A DNA stretch of 30,831 nt from a virus: the IMG/VR virus record IMGVR_UViG_3300042465_003302, positions 1-30,831 of that record. One strand, written 5' to 3'. A program made the position numbers and the translations under genes. Of this stretch, positions 6,681 to 15,298 are shown one piece after another; the stretch's first letter is position 1, and each line of letters opens with the position of its first letter. Below the pieces are notes generated by a model. It ran no database searches. It saw only the letters and a list, made by a program, of their open reading frames with translations, and was not told the origin of the DNA.

Positions 6681-7432
6681 GGGATCGGTGCCGCGTATTC
6701 GAGGTCGACCCACTCTTCGCCGGGGTCTTGCGTCGCGTCGTAATACTGCAGCTTCAGCACCGCACCCGCGCTGGCGGGCGTGATGACTTCGGCTTGTAAG
6801 CGCATATAGCAGACCTCCGTGAAGTCGTACGCGAGATGGTATTTGTCACCGAGCGAGGTCACCGCTATAGGAACCGCGCTAATCGTCAGCAACCCGTCCG
6901 CGTCGGCCGCCCATGTGATGAGATCAGGCAACACGTGAGACCGAATGTCTTGATCGTCCTCCGGGGGGATCTCGTCTTCTGGATAATCCGGGTCGTCGGG
7001 GTCCGGTGGCGTTCCCCCTGGCGTGTACGGCGGCGCAATGTCCCCGGCCGGAATCACGGGCGCCGTGGCGCTGAACGTGCCGCACACGTCGGAGAAGTAG
7101 TCCCCGACAGCGGGCACCGGATCGCCGCCCAATAGGACGTGGTAGTACGTCGTCAGCGTCGACGCGGGCAACGAGCCAGCACTCACCGCCGTCACGCGGC
7201 CATCGACGATCGTGGCATACGAGACGCTGCCCGGCGCGATGAAGTTGACCGCTTGCCCGTTGAGCGTGAACACGCCGCCGCTCGCCCGCTGCCGCCACGT
7301 GAGCGCGACCGCTTGCCCTGACGTCGCGAACGCGCCCGCGCCGATCGGGAGTGCCTTGCCGATACGCAGGACGGTCGTTTGCGAGTACAGCACAAACGCC
7401 CCCACGGCGACGGTGAGCGAGTAGGACGCCAT
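6677..7432 (-). CDS. Hypothetical tail-tip protein with Pro/Asp/Glu-rich hinge
   Basis: 251 residues in two beta-rich halves. The N-terminal half (1-125) is alternately hydrophobic (MASYSLTVAVGAFVLYSQTT, VALTWRQRASGGVFTLNGQA). A proline/aspartate/glutamate-rich hinge spans about 126-165 (GGTPPDPDDPDYPEDEIPPE). The C-terminal half (168-251) reads as a small beta sandwich (ADADGLLTISAVPIAVTSLG, then AYDFTEVCYMRLQAEVITPA), which could be carbohydrate-binding. It is followed by the duplicated-domain genes and preceded by the Gp80-like protein, so it belongs to the host-contact cassette. I recognise no named family. The start ATG lies one base before the previous stop codon region and the downstream junction is ATGA. 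Confidence 0.6.
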   Translation of the reverse strand: MASYSLTVAVGAFVLYSQTTVLRIGKALPIGAGAFATSGQAVALTWRQRASGGVFTLNGQAVNFIAPGSVSYATIVDGRVTAVSAGSLPASTLTTYYHVLLGGDPVPAVGDYFSDVCGTFSATAPVIPAGDIAPPYTPGGTPPDPDDPDYPEDEIPPEDDQDIRSHVLPDLITWAADADGLLTISAVPIAVTSLGDKYHLAYDFTEVCYMRLQAEVITPASAGAVLKLQYYDATQDPGEEWVDLEYAAPIP

Positions 7433-7433
7433 G

Positions 7434-7856
7434 CTACGAGAGCTGCAGCACGCCGGTCGTGCCGTCCGTGTCCCAGGTGAAGGTATCGCCGTCAGCCAGC
7501 GTCAATGCGCTGCCGTAGTCGTGCCACCCGATCAGCGGATCGGCGGGCGACGTCGGCGTGTCGTTGTAGAGCACCGCGTACCGGAAGGGGCCGATCGATC
7601 CGCCTGACGCGGTGAACACCACGTCGGTGCACACGAGCTTCGCGGTGCCCGACGTCTCCGTGAACGTCGGCGTCGTGGCCGTCCCGCCGGCCGTGTAGCC
7701 GTTGCCCGCCGCGATCTCGGTCAAGTCGGCCTTGACGGCGTTGGCGGCGACGGGGGCGGTGTTCACGAGCATCACCTTCATCGCGCCGGTGCTCAGGTTG
7801 TGCACGCCTTTGCCCAAATCTTCGACGAACTGGTTGAACTTGTTGAACGTGGCCAT
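7434..7856 (-). CDS. Gp80/LYVSLHT-related virion protein (tail region copy)
   Basis: 140 residues. It starts with an amphipathic segment (MATFNKFNQFVEDLGKGVHN), then a VMLVNTAPVAANAVKADLTE strand region, GNGYTAGG, and a conserved end FRYAVLYND...DPLIGWHDYG followed by DGDTFTWDTDG. The same order (short helix, KVxL strand, leader with GYxxGG, RYAVxY, terminal dyad) is seen in the protein at 24166-24636, and in weaker form at 28029-28463. The family is found in many siphoviruses as a small structural or decoration protein of uncertain role. Here it sits between two tail-tip proteins, so it probably decorates the tail tip or fibre base. Start has a short gap (18 bases) after the previous gene. 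Confidence 0.65.
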   Translation of the reverse strand: MATFNKFNQFVEDLGKGVHNLSTGAMKVMLVNTAPVAANAVKADLTEIAAGNGYTAGGTATTPTFTETSGTAKLVCTDVVFTASGGSIGPFRYAVLYNDTPTSPADPLIGWHDYGSALTLADGDTFTWDTDGTTGVLQLS

Positions 7857-7874
7857 GTGGGGTTCCGAGAGAGG

Positions 7875-8738
7875 TTACAGGACTTCTTCGAGGGCCAGCG
7901 GGAACGACGCGAAGCCCGCCGACGCCAGATCGACGGCCGACAGTTCGCGGAACGTCGCAAGGAAGGACGTGCGCTGCAGATTCGGCGCGTCCTCGGGGTT
8001 CAGCACGAAGTACAACTGGCCCGACGTGCCGAGCTGCCGCTGCATTTCCTGCAGCACGCCGACGGCTTCGTCCTGCGTCAGCGGCCCGAACGACGCCTGC
8101 AGCGTGCGCCCCTTCGGTCGCTGGTCGTAGTAGCGCGTCCCCGACAGGGCACGGCCGATCACGCTCGCGTCGTCGATGCCGAACGCGGCGCCGACGTTGA
8201 GGTTGTTCGAGGGGCGATAGAGCGGCCCCGCGATGAACCGCCCGATCTCGACGACCGTGTCGGTGTTCGTGTCGTCGTCGATCTCGCAGCGCAGATAGCG
8301 CGCGGTCGTCGGCGTGGTCAGCACGTGCACGATGTCCCGCGCCGGATCGAGCGCGGCGATCTGCGCGTTGGTCAGCAGGCGCGTCGCGGCGTTCGGATGG
8401 CCCGACGGCAGCACATCGGCCGCCCACTGGACCGGCCACGCGGCCACCCATCCCGAATCGTACGTGGCGCCCGACATATCTGACGCCGCCGACATCCGCA
8501 CGCGGATCAGCGCGTCTTTCTGCAGGTTGTGCCGCGAGAGCGCGACGACGCCGACCTCGGAGGCCGCGCCGAAGTCGACGTTCACGATGCTGTCCGCGTT
8601 CGCGTCCGTGACCGTGCGCGCCACCGTGGCGACGGCCGGCAGTTGCGCGTTGGTCAGCGGCAGGCCCGCGTCCCACGTGCCACCGGAGAGCGTCGCCGTA
8701 TCGCTCGTGATCGGCCAGACGAAGCCGCAGTTTGCCAT
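7875..8738 (-). CDS. Distal tail / tail-tip protein
   Basis: 287 residues. The N-terminal half (1-170) is a beta-rich region with a discoidin-like flavour: VNVDFGAASEVGVVALSRHN, IRVRMSAASDM, ARYLRCEIDDDTNTDTVVEI. The C-terminal half has a segment recurrent in siphophage tail proteins: GPLYRPSNNLNVGAAFGIDD, GTRYYDQRPKGRTLQASFGP and an ending in which a loop QLGTSGQLYFVLNPED precedes a terminal strand. This order and its place right after the hub protein suggest a distal-tail or tail-tip component that joins tube to fibres. No enzyme motif is visible. It lies one base from the end of the hub gene. Functional assignment rests on position and general pattern. Confidence 0.6.
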   Translation of the reverse strand: MANCGFVWPITSDTATLSGGTWDAGLPLTNAQLPAVATVARTVTDANADSIVNVDFGAASEVGVVALSRHNLQKDALIRVRMSAASDMSGATYDSGWVAAWPVQWAADVLPSGHPNAATRLLTNAQIAALDPARDIVHVLTTPTTARYLRCEIDDDTNTDTVVEIGRFIAGPLYRPSNNLNVGAAFGIDDASVIGRALSGTRYYDQRPKGRTLQASFGPLTQDEAVGVLQEMQRQLGTSGQLYFVLNPEDAPNLQRTSFLATFRELSAVDLASAGFASFPLALEEVL

Positions 8739-8739
8739 G

Positions 8740-10272
8740 TCAGCCCCAGAGCGTGAGCGACGCCGTGCCGGCCGTCGGGTCCAACTGATAACCGAGCACG
8801 CGGAACAGCTTGCCCGCGTCGAGGCCGTAACGGGGATACGTGATGCTGGCGACCACGCCTAAGTCGATGGCGGCGAGCATCGCCGCGTCGGCGATCACGG
8901 TCACCTCGAAGCGGTCGCGCTTGACTTGATAGAGCGCCAGCAGGCGATCGGCTTCCTCTTCGCCCCGTGAGCGACAGGCGATCAGCGTGTCGACCGTGCG
9001 ATCCGGCGCGAGCAGGTACGCGGTCTTGACCGCGAGATCTTCGGCGACGCCGTCCTGGTACGGCTGCGCTAACCGTGCGCGGCGGGCTGACGTGACTTGG
9101 CCGACCAGCCCCGAGGTTTGCACCGTCAGGTTGGGGACGCACCGCACCGTCACGCGGTAGTTCGGCAGCCCGCCATCGGACAGCGGCACCCGCGCCAGGT
9201 CGATCAAGTTCGACGCCGTCAGCACCATCGCGGGCGATCCGCTCGGCGCATCGAGCCGCTTGATGCGGATCAGCCCATCGGTATCGGTCGACCACCAGGC
9301 GCCGACGCTTTGCGTGATCCGGTCCAGCACCGTCGCGACGCGCGTCTCGTCTTTCACGTAGAGCCCGATCGTCGCGCGCTGCGCCGCGTCCAGTGCGGTC
9401 ACGTCGGCGCTGCTGATCTCGGAGATGTCGCGGTCGGCGCGTTCCGTGATGACGCGGCTAAAGATCTGTGCGGCGGTGCGATCGGCCGGCGTGGTGCCCT
9501 CGACGGCGTCGCACGTCACCTGTCCGTACGGCGTGGCGCCGAGCCGGAAGTACCCGCCCGCCTTCCAGACGCGGAACGTGCCGGACGTCGGCTCCGTGGC
9601 GAGCATGGCCGCCTCGTCCGCGTAGTCGTCGCCGTGCCCCAGCAGCGCCCCGGCATCATAGACGGCCATCACATCACGGATCGCGCCGTCGTTGATCTGG
9701 TAGATCAGCCGCGACGTGTTGACGAGCACGGGTTCGGCGTTGAACACCGCGCCGTACAGGATCGGTTTCGGCTTGCCCTTGAGGTCGGAGGCGATGCCTT
9801 CCAGCCCGTTCGGCAAAACGTTATCGCCCGCGTACGTCGTCGGCTGCACGCCGAGGGTCGTGTACACCTGACGATCACGCAAGCGGATGCGGACGGCGTC
9901 GAGCCCGACTTCGACCTGTTCCATCGTGCCGGCGAACAGGGTCGTGTAGCCAGCCGGATACGCGGCGGCCGTCGACGCGGCGATCCGCACCGTCAGCCCG
10001 CGCCCATCGAGGCAGTACGTGTTGAACACGTCGAGTTCGCCGTCACGGTTCTGCAGCACCAACTCGCCGTAGCCGACGCGCGACGCCCCGCCCGTGGTCG
10101 CAATGTCGAACAGATCGCGCCGCAACAGGGCGGGGGTCTCAATGCGCGGCAGCACCAGCGTACCCGCGGGCGTGTCGGTCGACTTCGTGGCGAAGCCTTC
10201 GGTCCCAAACAGCGCCGTGCTGACGGTCTCGGTGTCCGGGTCGTAGTAGTCCAGCGCGACGACGTAGATCAT
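8740..10272 (-). CDS. Baseplate hub / tail-tip protein
   Basis: 510 residues, beta-rich throughout, with a start that overlaps the tape-measure stop (ATGA). Notable stretches are SRVGYGELVLQNRDGELDVF (about 65-84), a PKPILYGAVFN segment (about 171-181), WKAGGYFRLG, and a C-terminal part with RDRFEVTVIADAAMLAAIDL and GKLFRVLGYQLDPTAGTASL. Proteins directly after the tape measure in long-tailed phages form the distal tail and hub, and sequences with the GELVLQNRDG pattern are found at this place in many proteobacterial siphophages. No peptidase or lysozyme motif is seen, so if the tail carries a wall-degrading activity it lies elsewhere. Gene 7875-8738 downstream is its probable partner. Confidence 0.65.
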   Translation of the reverse strand: MIYVVALDYYDPDTETVSTALFGTEGFATKSTDTPAGTLVLPRIETPALLRRDLFDIATTGGASRVGYGELVLQNRDGELDVFNTYCLDGRGLTVRIAASTAAAYPAGYTTLFAGTMEQVEVGLDAVRIRLRDRQVYTTLGVQPTTYAGDNVLPNGLEGIASDLKGKPKPILYGAVFNAEPVLVNTSRLIYQINDGAIRDVMAVYDAGALLGHGDDYADEAAMLATEPTSGTFRVWKAGGYFRLGATPYGQVTCDAVEGTTPADRTAAQIFSRVITERADRDISEISSADVTALDAAQRATIGLYVKDETRVATVLDRITQSVGAWWSTDTDGLIRIKRLDAPSGSPAMVLTASNLIDLARVPLSDGGLPNYRVTVRCVPNLTVQTSGLVGQVTSARRARLAQPYQDGVAEDLAVKTAYLLAPDRTVDTLIACRSRGEEEADRLLALYQVKRDRFEVTVIADAAMLAAIDLGVVASITYPRYGLDAGKLFRVLGYQLDPTAGTASLTLWG

Positions 10273-13200
10273 CGGCGCACCGCCACGGGTGCAGGACGAG
10301 CGGCGGCGGCTTGCGCGGCGCTGCGGGTTTCATTCGCCACCCGCGCCACGCCTTCGGCGACGCGATCCGTGGCCGAGATTTCGGCCCGAGACGCGGCCAC
10401 CGCGACCGCAATCATGCGCTCGTCGTTGTCGTGCGACCGCTCCAGCAGCACGCGGTTCTGTTCCCGCAGCGCCTTGACCTCGGCCTTCAGCTCCGTGATC
10501 GCGCTCGTGATCGCGTCGGTCGTGGTCGCCGTGCCGCCCGCCGTGATCCGCACGGGGTCGCCGTCGAACTTCTCGATGCCCTTGTCGCCGGGACCACCGA
10601 AGTAGATCTTCGCCTGCTTTGCGTACTCGATAAAATCATCGTAGAACTCGTTTTCGCGGAGCCGCGTCTGCAGCTTCGCGTTCTCGTCCTTGATCAGTTG
10701 CGCGATCAACGCGTCGGCGCCTTTCTGAATCGCCGTCTTCGTCTCTTCGAGCTTGGCGATGGTCGCGGCGGCTTCTTCGCTGATCGTCGCTTTCTGCTGC
10801 TCGAGCTTGTCGATGATGGCCTGCGCCTGTTCGATCGCGGCGGCCTTCGCCTCTTCGAGCACGGTGATCTGCGCTTCCGCCGCGTTCGTGATCGCGTCCT
10901 TCTGCCGGCCGAGCGCGTCAATGCTCCGTTCGGTCGCGGCCACCTGTTGGCGCAAGGCTTCGAGTTGCAGTTGATCGACCGGCAGCGTCGCGCCGAACTG
11001 CCGTGTCACGGCGTCGACCACCGCCTGCACGCGGTCGAAGTCCTGCGTAAAGCCTGGTGAGCTGGCGTTGAACGCCCGCGACGCCTGCAGCAGCGCGTTC
11101 GCCGCGTTCGGCAGATTCGCCGCCGCGTCCGCGTTGCCACCCTGCGCCAGTGTCGCCTGCGCCTCGAACTGTGCGCGGGCTTCGGCCAGCTTCGCCTCGG
11201 GCGAGAGCGTGGACAGGTCGCCCAACTTCAGGCTATTCGAGAACGCCGTGAGCGCCTCGACCACCTTGAGGTTCGTCGCGACGTTCTTGTCGAGCGCCGA
11301 GAGTTGCGCTTTCTGCAGGTCCAGCGACTGCCGCGCGCTGTCGATCTGCGCGTCGATCGCGTCGGTCTGCGCCTTGGTCTGCTCGCGGATCGCCTTGATC
11401 TGGCCGTCGAACCGGGCCGTCGTCGCCGTGATCAGGGCGCGCTGCTCGGCGATCTGTTCGTCGAGCGCCTTGATCTGCGCGGCGGCACTGTCGCGCGTGA
11501 CCTCGATCAACAGGTCGATGGCCGCGATCTCGTTGTTGGCGCGGTCTTGGATCGCCTTGGTGCCCTCTTCGATCGCGCGGCGCGTCTCGCGGGCTTCCCG
11601 TTCGGCGAACTGGACGAACTGCAGGAAGGCGAGATTCGACGGGCTCATGCCGGCGCGCACCGCGTCGGCGAGTTCCTGGCGTTGGCCTGCCGCGAACGCG
11701 ACGTTGTCGGCCGATTGCGTGTTGCCCGTCGCGTTGAGCGCGCGAGACAGCAGGCTTTCCGTGCTGCGCGTGTCGGCTTCCAGAATCTGCGCCGCGCGGT
11801 CGGCCGCTTCGGCGAGGTTGAAAATCTGGATCGTCAACAGTTCCATCGCGCCCGCCCCACGCGCGACGGCGTCGTTGTACCGCCGCTGCTGCGCCTCGGC
11901 GAACGCCGCTTGGCCGGCGCCACGCGGGTCGTTGAAGGCTTGGATGCCGTTGTTCAGGTCGAAGAGCGAGCGACGCTCGTCCTCGGCCTTCTTGGCAAGG
12001 CGTGCGCGAGACTCCGCGGCCTGCACCTCGGCGATCTGCAACAGCCGAGCAGCATCGGCACCAGCAACGCGGGCGTCCTCGAGTTCCTTCTCGTCTGCCA
12101 GTTGCTGACGGATCGCTTCCGCTTCGCTCAGTCGCCCGTTGGCCGCCGCGAGTCGCGCCGCCAATTCTCGCGCTGACTGCGCCTCCTGAAACGCGGCGGC
12201 ACGGACGGCCGCCGCCACGAGCCGATCGTACGATTCGATCGCTTTGTTGACGTCGTCGGCCGTCGGCACAATGCTGGCCGCTTTGCGCGTGCCCAGGTTC
12301 CCGCGCGGGGCGCCGGCTTCGAGTAACGCCTTGATGATAGACTTGAACGTCCCCTCAAGCGCGGCCAACTCCCTCTCGAGGGGACTCCCAGACGCTTGCA
12401 AGGCGAAGCCTGCCGCTTGATTCTTGGCGGCCACCCGCAGGTCGCGCAGGGCCTCGGCGGCTTCTTGCGCGCGACGTCCAAAGAGGTCGAACGCGTCAGC
12501 GACCTGCACGGCCCCCGCCGCAATCGCGCCAACCGCGCCGACGCCGGACGCTAACGCGGCCGCGCCTGCGGTGCCCGACAACGCAGTCCCGATGCCGACT
12601 CCTTGTCCGGCCGCGTTCTTGATCGACGAGGCCGCCTTCACCCCCGATACGATGCTCTGCGCGCCCGTGGCGGCTTTCGCGATCTCGTTGCCGACGTCGC
12701 CGAAGGCTGAGGCCAGCAACTGCACGACGCCGACCACCGACTGCAAGGCATCTGCCCACTGTTCGGTCTCGGCCTGCGGGATCTTAAACGGGCTTTCTCC
12801 CTTGAGATCACTCAGCGCCTGCCGCACGCGGTCGAGCCGCGCCTTGTCGGCCGCCTCGCGACGGTCGAGAATGCCCTGTTCCGCCACGCCGGCCAGTTCG
12901 GTCTGCCGTACGCGTTCGATGGATCGCTCGATGCCGGCCAAGTCGAGCGCGTTCCGCGTCTTTTGCTGCTCAAGGGCGGCACCTTCAAGGCCAATGAGCT
13001 TCAGCGCGAGATCGTTGCGCGCCGCCAGTCCGGCGTTGATCGCCGTGTTTTCGACGCGCTGCCGAGCGAGGGCTTCGCCCGTCAATCCGATCAGGTCGTA
13101 CTCCTGCTGGGCGAGCCGCACGCGGTCGGCGTTGGCGGCGTTCAGTGCGGCGACTTCCCGTTCCCGATCCGCCGCGGCCTGCTTGGCGGCCTTGATCGCG

Positions 13201-14354
13201 TCGGGGTCGAGTCCTGGCGTCGTAACGTCGGGCGGCGCGGTGCCGCCCTGACTCGCCAGCTTGTCGAGTTCCGCGTTGAACTTCGCGGTCTCGGCGGCCA
13301 CCTGTGAGGCGAGAGCCTTGTATGCCACGAACCCGACGGCCACCGCCGCGATGGCGGCCACCGCGCCCGCCGCGCCCTTGCCGACCAGCGACAGCAGGGC
13401 CATCGCGTCCGCGGCCGACCGAATCCCCTTGGCGAGCGAGATGAACGCGGCGATGGTCTGCGCGGCCCCGATCAGCGCCGTGTACAGCGCGGCCGCCTTC
13501 GCGGCGGACGCATACGCGATGTACGCGAGCCCCGCCGCCCCGATGCCACCCGCCAGCGCAAAGAACGCGTCGGCGTTGGCCTTGATGACGCCGAGCGTGA
13601 TGCCAACCGTGTTGAGGAAGCCGATCAGCCCGCCCGATCCGGCGCGTGTGACCTCGAACAACTCGCCGAACTTGTTGCCGACGAACGTCAGGGCGCCGCC
13701 CAGCGTGTTGCGCGCCGCCGCCGCCGATCCGCCGAACTCGTTGCGGAGTTCCGCCAGGATGACGCGCTGCGCGTCGGCCAGTCGGCCGGTCTCGGTCAGC
13801 TTCTCGATCAGCGCCTTCTGGCCTCCCGTGAACGACACGCCCGAGCGCGTCAGGGCGGTGAGCCCTTTCGCCGGGTCTTGCAGCGCTTTCCCGAGCTGCA
13901 GCGCCGCGCCGTTCAGATCACCACCCATGCGGCTGGCGAGATCGACGACGGCTCGCGTAGCATCGTCGAAGGTGTCGCCCTTAATCTTGGTGAACGTCAA
14001 CAGCAGCGACTGCGCGCCTTGCACGGCTTCATCGCTGAACGTCGACACGTCCTGCAGTGCCGACGCCAGCGTCTGCAACTGTTCGACCGTGCGCCCCGCC
14101 GCGCCGCCGGTGGACCGCACCGCCGCCTCGAGTTGCGCCTGCGCGTTCTGCGCGGCGACGGACTCGTCGACGAACTTGCGGATCACCAACGCGGCCGACA
14201 CGGCGCCGGCAATGCGCTTGAAGCCGTCGGTGAGCGTCGACGACGCCTTGACGCCTTCCGCGCCGAGGTTGTTAAGGCGGCGCGCAAGGGTATCGGTCGC
14301 GACGATCGCGCCCGTGGCATCGACTTTAAGACCGAGTACGGCGACGTCAGCCAT
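10269..14354 (-). CDS. Tail length tape measure protein
   Basis: 1361 residues, the longest gene here and in the canonical place between the chaperones and the tail-tip proteins. The N-terminus (about 1-240) matches prophage tape-measure domains, with SLLLTFTKIKGDTFDDATRA and DLNGAALQLGKALQDPAKGL. Hydrophobic segments, likely membrane-inserting during DNA ejection, lie at about 262-305 and 316-348. The rest is Ala/Gln/Glu/Arg-rich helix, with strongest coiled coil at about 960-1250 (repeats of the type AAQIKALDEQIAEQRALITA). Using about 1.5 angstroms per residue, the known rule for this family, the tail should be near 200 nm. A Zn-peptidase or lysozyme motif was not seen. The start shares one base with the preceding stop (TGATG). 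Confidence 0.9.
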   Translation of the reverse strand: MADVAVLGLKVDATGAIVATDTLARRLNNLGAEGVKASSTLTDGFKRIAGAVSAALVIRKFVDESVAAQNAQAQLEAAVRSTGGAAGRTVEQLQTLASALQDVSTFSDEAVQGAQSLLLTFTKIKGDTFDDATRAVVDLASRMGGDLNGAALQLGKALQDPAKGLTALTRSGVSFTGGQKALIEKLTETGRLADAQRVILAELRNEFGGSAAAARNTLGGALTFVGNKFGELFEVTRAGSGGLIGFLNTVGITLGVIKANADAFFALAGGIGAAGLAYIAYASAAKAAALYTALIGAAQTIAAFISLAKGIRSAADAMALLSLVGKGAAGAVAAIAAVAVGFVAYKALASQVAAETAKFNAELDKLASQGGTAPPDVTTPGLDPDAIKAAKQAAADREREVAALNAANADRVRLAQQEYDLIGLTGEALARQRVENTAINAGLAARNDLALKLIGLEGAALEQQKTRNALDLAGIERSIERVRQTELAGVAEQGILDRREAADKARLDRVRQALSDLKGESPFKIPQAETEQWADALQSVVGVVQLLASAFGDVGNEIAKAATGAQSIVSGVKAASSIKNAAGQGVGIGTALSGTAGAAALASGVGAVGAIAAGAVQVADAFDLFGRRAQEAAEALRDLRVAAKNQAAGFALQASGSPLERELAALEGTFKSIIKALLEAGAPRGNLGTRKAASIVPTADDVNKAIESYDRLVAAAVRAAAFQEAQSARELAARLAAANGRLSEAEAIRQQLADEKELEDARVAGADAARLLQIAEVQAAESRARLAKKAEDERRSLFDLNNGIQAFNDPRGAGQAAFAEAQQRRYNDAVARGAGAMELLTIQIFNLAEAADRAAQILEADTRSTESLLSRALNATGNTQSADNVAFAAGQRQELADAVRAGMSPSNLAFLQFVQFAEREARETRRAIEEGTKAIQDRANNEIAAIDLLIEVTRDSAAAQIKALDEQIAEQRALITATTARFDGQIKAIREQTKAQTDAIDAQIDSARQSLDLQKAQLSALDKNVATNLKVVEALTAFSNSLKLGDLSTLSPEAKLAEARAQFEAQATLAQGGNADAAANLPNAANALLQASRAFNASSPGFTQDFDRVQAVVDAVTRQFGATLPVDQLQLEALRQQVAATERSIDALGRQKDAITNAAEAQITVLEEAKAAAIEQAQAIIDKLEQQKATISEEAAATIAKLEETKTAIQKGADALIAQLIKDENAKLQTRLRENEFYDDFIEYAKQAKIYFGGPGDKGIEKFDGDPVRITAGGTATTTDAITSAITELKAEVKALREQNRVLLERSHDNDERMIAVAVAASRAEISATDRVAEGVARVANETRSAAQAAAARPAPVAVRR

Positions 14355-14722
14355 CAGATCACGTCCTCATCCGGGGGATTCCGACGCACGGTGTCCAGCG
14401 TCAACAGCGCCTCAACCTCATGCGGGCGCACCCGCCGCCCCGTGAGCCGTGCCCACGATTCGATCACGGGCGGCGACAGCGGCGCGGGGCCATCCATCCC
14501 GACGCCCGAGCGGCCGTGGAGCGCCCTCGACCAGCTTTCCAGATACGACAGGCATTCCGGCCGCGCTGGCCCGTCCAACCGCGCCAGCGCGGCAGCCACT
14601 TGCGGCGAATCGTCGCCGTGCTGCCGCCGCGCCTTGGTGAGCAGGAAGGCGTACGCCGCGCGCGTGGTCGTGCCGTCTGGCAACGGCTTGTCTAAGCGCG
14701 CCTGATACGCCGTGTGCTGCAT
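14354..14722 (-). CDS. Tail assembly chaperone, second reading frame (lambda T-like)
   Basis: 122 residues from the ATG at 14722, four bases after the stop of the first chaperone frame. It is helical and Arg/Pro-rich (AAYAFLLTKARRQHGDDSPQ, ALARLDGPARPECLSYLESW, PPVIESWARLTGRRVRPHEV). In most long-tailed phages the second chaperone domain is made only as a frameshifted extension of the first. Here the frame stays open upstream across the first stop to about 14764 and would read DFWQTALSELMQHTAYQ, so production as a fusion is possible. Position just before the tape measure, to which these proteins bind, supports the call. The frame could also be an independently translated gene. Confidence 0.7.
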   Translation of the reverse strand: MQHTAYQARLDKPLPDGTTTRAAYAFLLTKARRQHGDDSPQVAAALARLDGPARPECLSYLESWSRALHGRSGVGMDGPAPLSPPVIESWARLTGRRVRPHEVEALLTLDTVRRNPPDEDVI

Positions 14723-14726
14723 CAGC

Positions 14727-15149
14727 TCACTCAGCGCCGTCTGCCAGAAATCGCGCGGGGTCGCTCATGGCGCCCTCGATGTCGCGACGAATCCACGGCG
14801 CGGCGAGGAACACCGTCACCACGTTTTCCTTCGTGCACGGGATCGGCGTGTCGCCGTCGTACAGGTTCCACGACAGCACGCACGCGGCGATGATGTCGAG
14901 CTGCTGGCGTTCGATCGCTTCGGCGGTGACGTCCATCGACCGGCGCTTGATCGCCTTGTCGGCCGCCGCCTGTTCGGCCTTGCGGTACGTGGCCGACAGC
15001 TTGCCGGCGACGCGGGCGATCACGGGCATGGTCTCGCCGTCAATCGTGACGGTCAACGCTTCGCCCTGCTCATCGCGCAACGCGACACTCGCGCCACGGT
15101 CTTCACGCTGCGAAACGGCCTTGGCAGCGGATAACGAAAAAGAACTCAT
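14727..15149 (-). CDS. Tail assembly chaperone, first frame (lambda G-like)
   Basis: 140 residues. A clear AGGAG lies eight bases upstream of the ATG at 15149 (MSSFSLSAAKAVSQREDRGA), which decides the start over the longer frame upstream. The protein is mixed alpha/beta: an early strand pair (GEALTVTIDGETMPVIARVA), then helix ATYRKAEQAAADKAIKRRSM, and the C-terminal helix-rich segment SWNLYDGDTPIPCTKENVVT that recurs in siphophage G-type chaperones. These proteins coat the tape measure while the tail tube polymerises. The gene follows the tube gene after a 149-base gap and is the first part of the G/GT pair. Confidence 0.75.
   Translation of the reverse strand: MSSFSLSAAKAVSQREDRGASVALRDEQGEALTVTIDGETMPVIARVAGKLSATYRKAEQAAADKAIKRRSMDVTAEAIERQQLDIIAACVLSWNLYDGDTPIPCTKENVVTVFLAAPWIRRDIEGAMSDPARFLADGAE
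14747..14750 (-). other. Candidate +1 frameshift site (TTT C) in chaperone gene
   Basis: Near the end of the first chaperone frame the minus strand reads CGA TTT CTG. Phe tRNA decoding TTT could slip forward one base onto TTC, entering the frame of the second chaperone (TGG CAG ACG). The second frame is closed upstream by a TGA at 14767-14765, so any shift must occur between 14764 and the stop at 14727. No classic -1 heptamer is present in that stretch. The site is inferred only from frame geometry. Confidence 0.25.
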
Positions 15150-15298
15150 CGGGTGCACTCCTGGGTGTCGAAGGATTCGCACCGCCCGCCGCGGCACCCC
15201 CACCGCGCCGGAACCGGCTGGTGGCACGACGAACGGGCGAAAGTCCTGCTGTTCGGTCCTGCGCGGCGCGGGGTGTGCGCGCCGTCCTGCGGTCTGCG
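15150..15298 (-). other. 149-bp intergenic region with GC hairpin after tail tube gene
   Basis: The gap holds a perfect 7-bp inverted repeat at 15264-15270 and 15278-15284 (CGGCGCG/CGCGCCG) with a 7-base loop, 15-30 bases after the tail-tube stop. No T-run follows, so it is not a canonical intrinsic terminator; it may stabilise the tube mRNA end or lower read-through into the chaperone genes. Three GCAGGAC motifs lie around it. The far end carries the AGGAG ribosome site of the chaperone gene. No gene is seen here. Confidence 0.5.

Noticed and set aside
7492-8676. 394-residue minus-strand frame overlapping the tail-tip genes
   Set aside because: Extremely Arg/Gly/Ala-rich and out of frame with two genes that have family-like sequence; a shadow.
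9097-10605. 502-residue open frame on the plus strand
   Set aside because: It is antisense to the hub and tape-measure genes, has an Arg/His/Val-rich composition typical of GC-rich shadow frames, and shows no recognisable motif. The same holds for long plus-strand frames at 13261-14445, 19231-20418 and 28640-29467.
14727-14770. Classic -1 slippery heptamer of lambda G/GT type
   Set aside because: No X-XXY-YYZ sequence occurs in the permitted stretch, and the second frame is displaced by +1, not -1.
15264-15284. Intrinsic terminator after the tail tube gene
   Set aside because: The stem is strong but no T-run follows, so it is recorded only as a hairpin within the intergenic entry.
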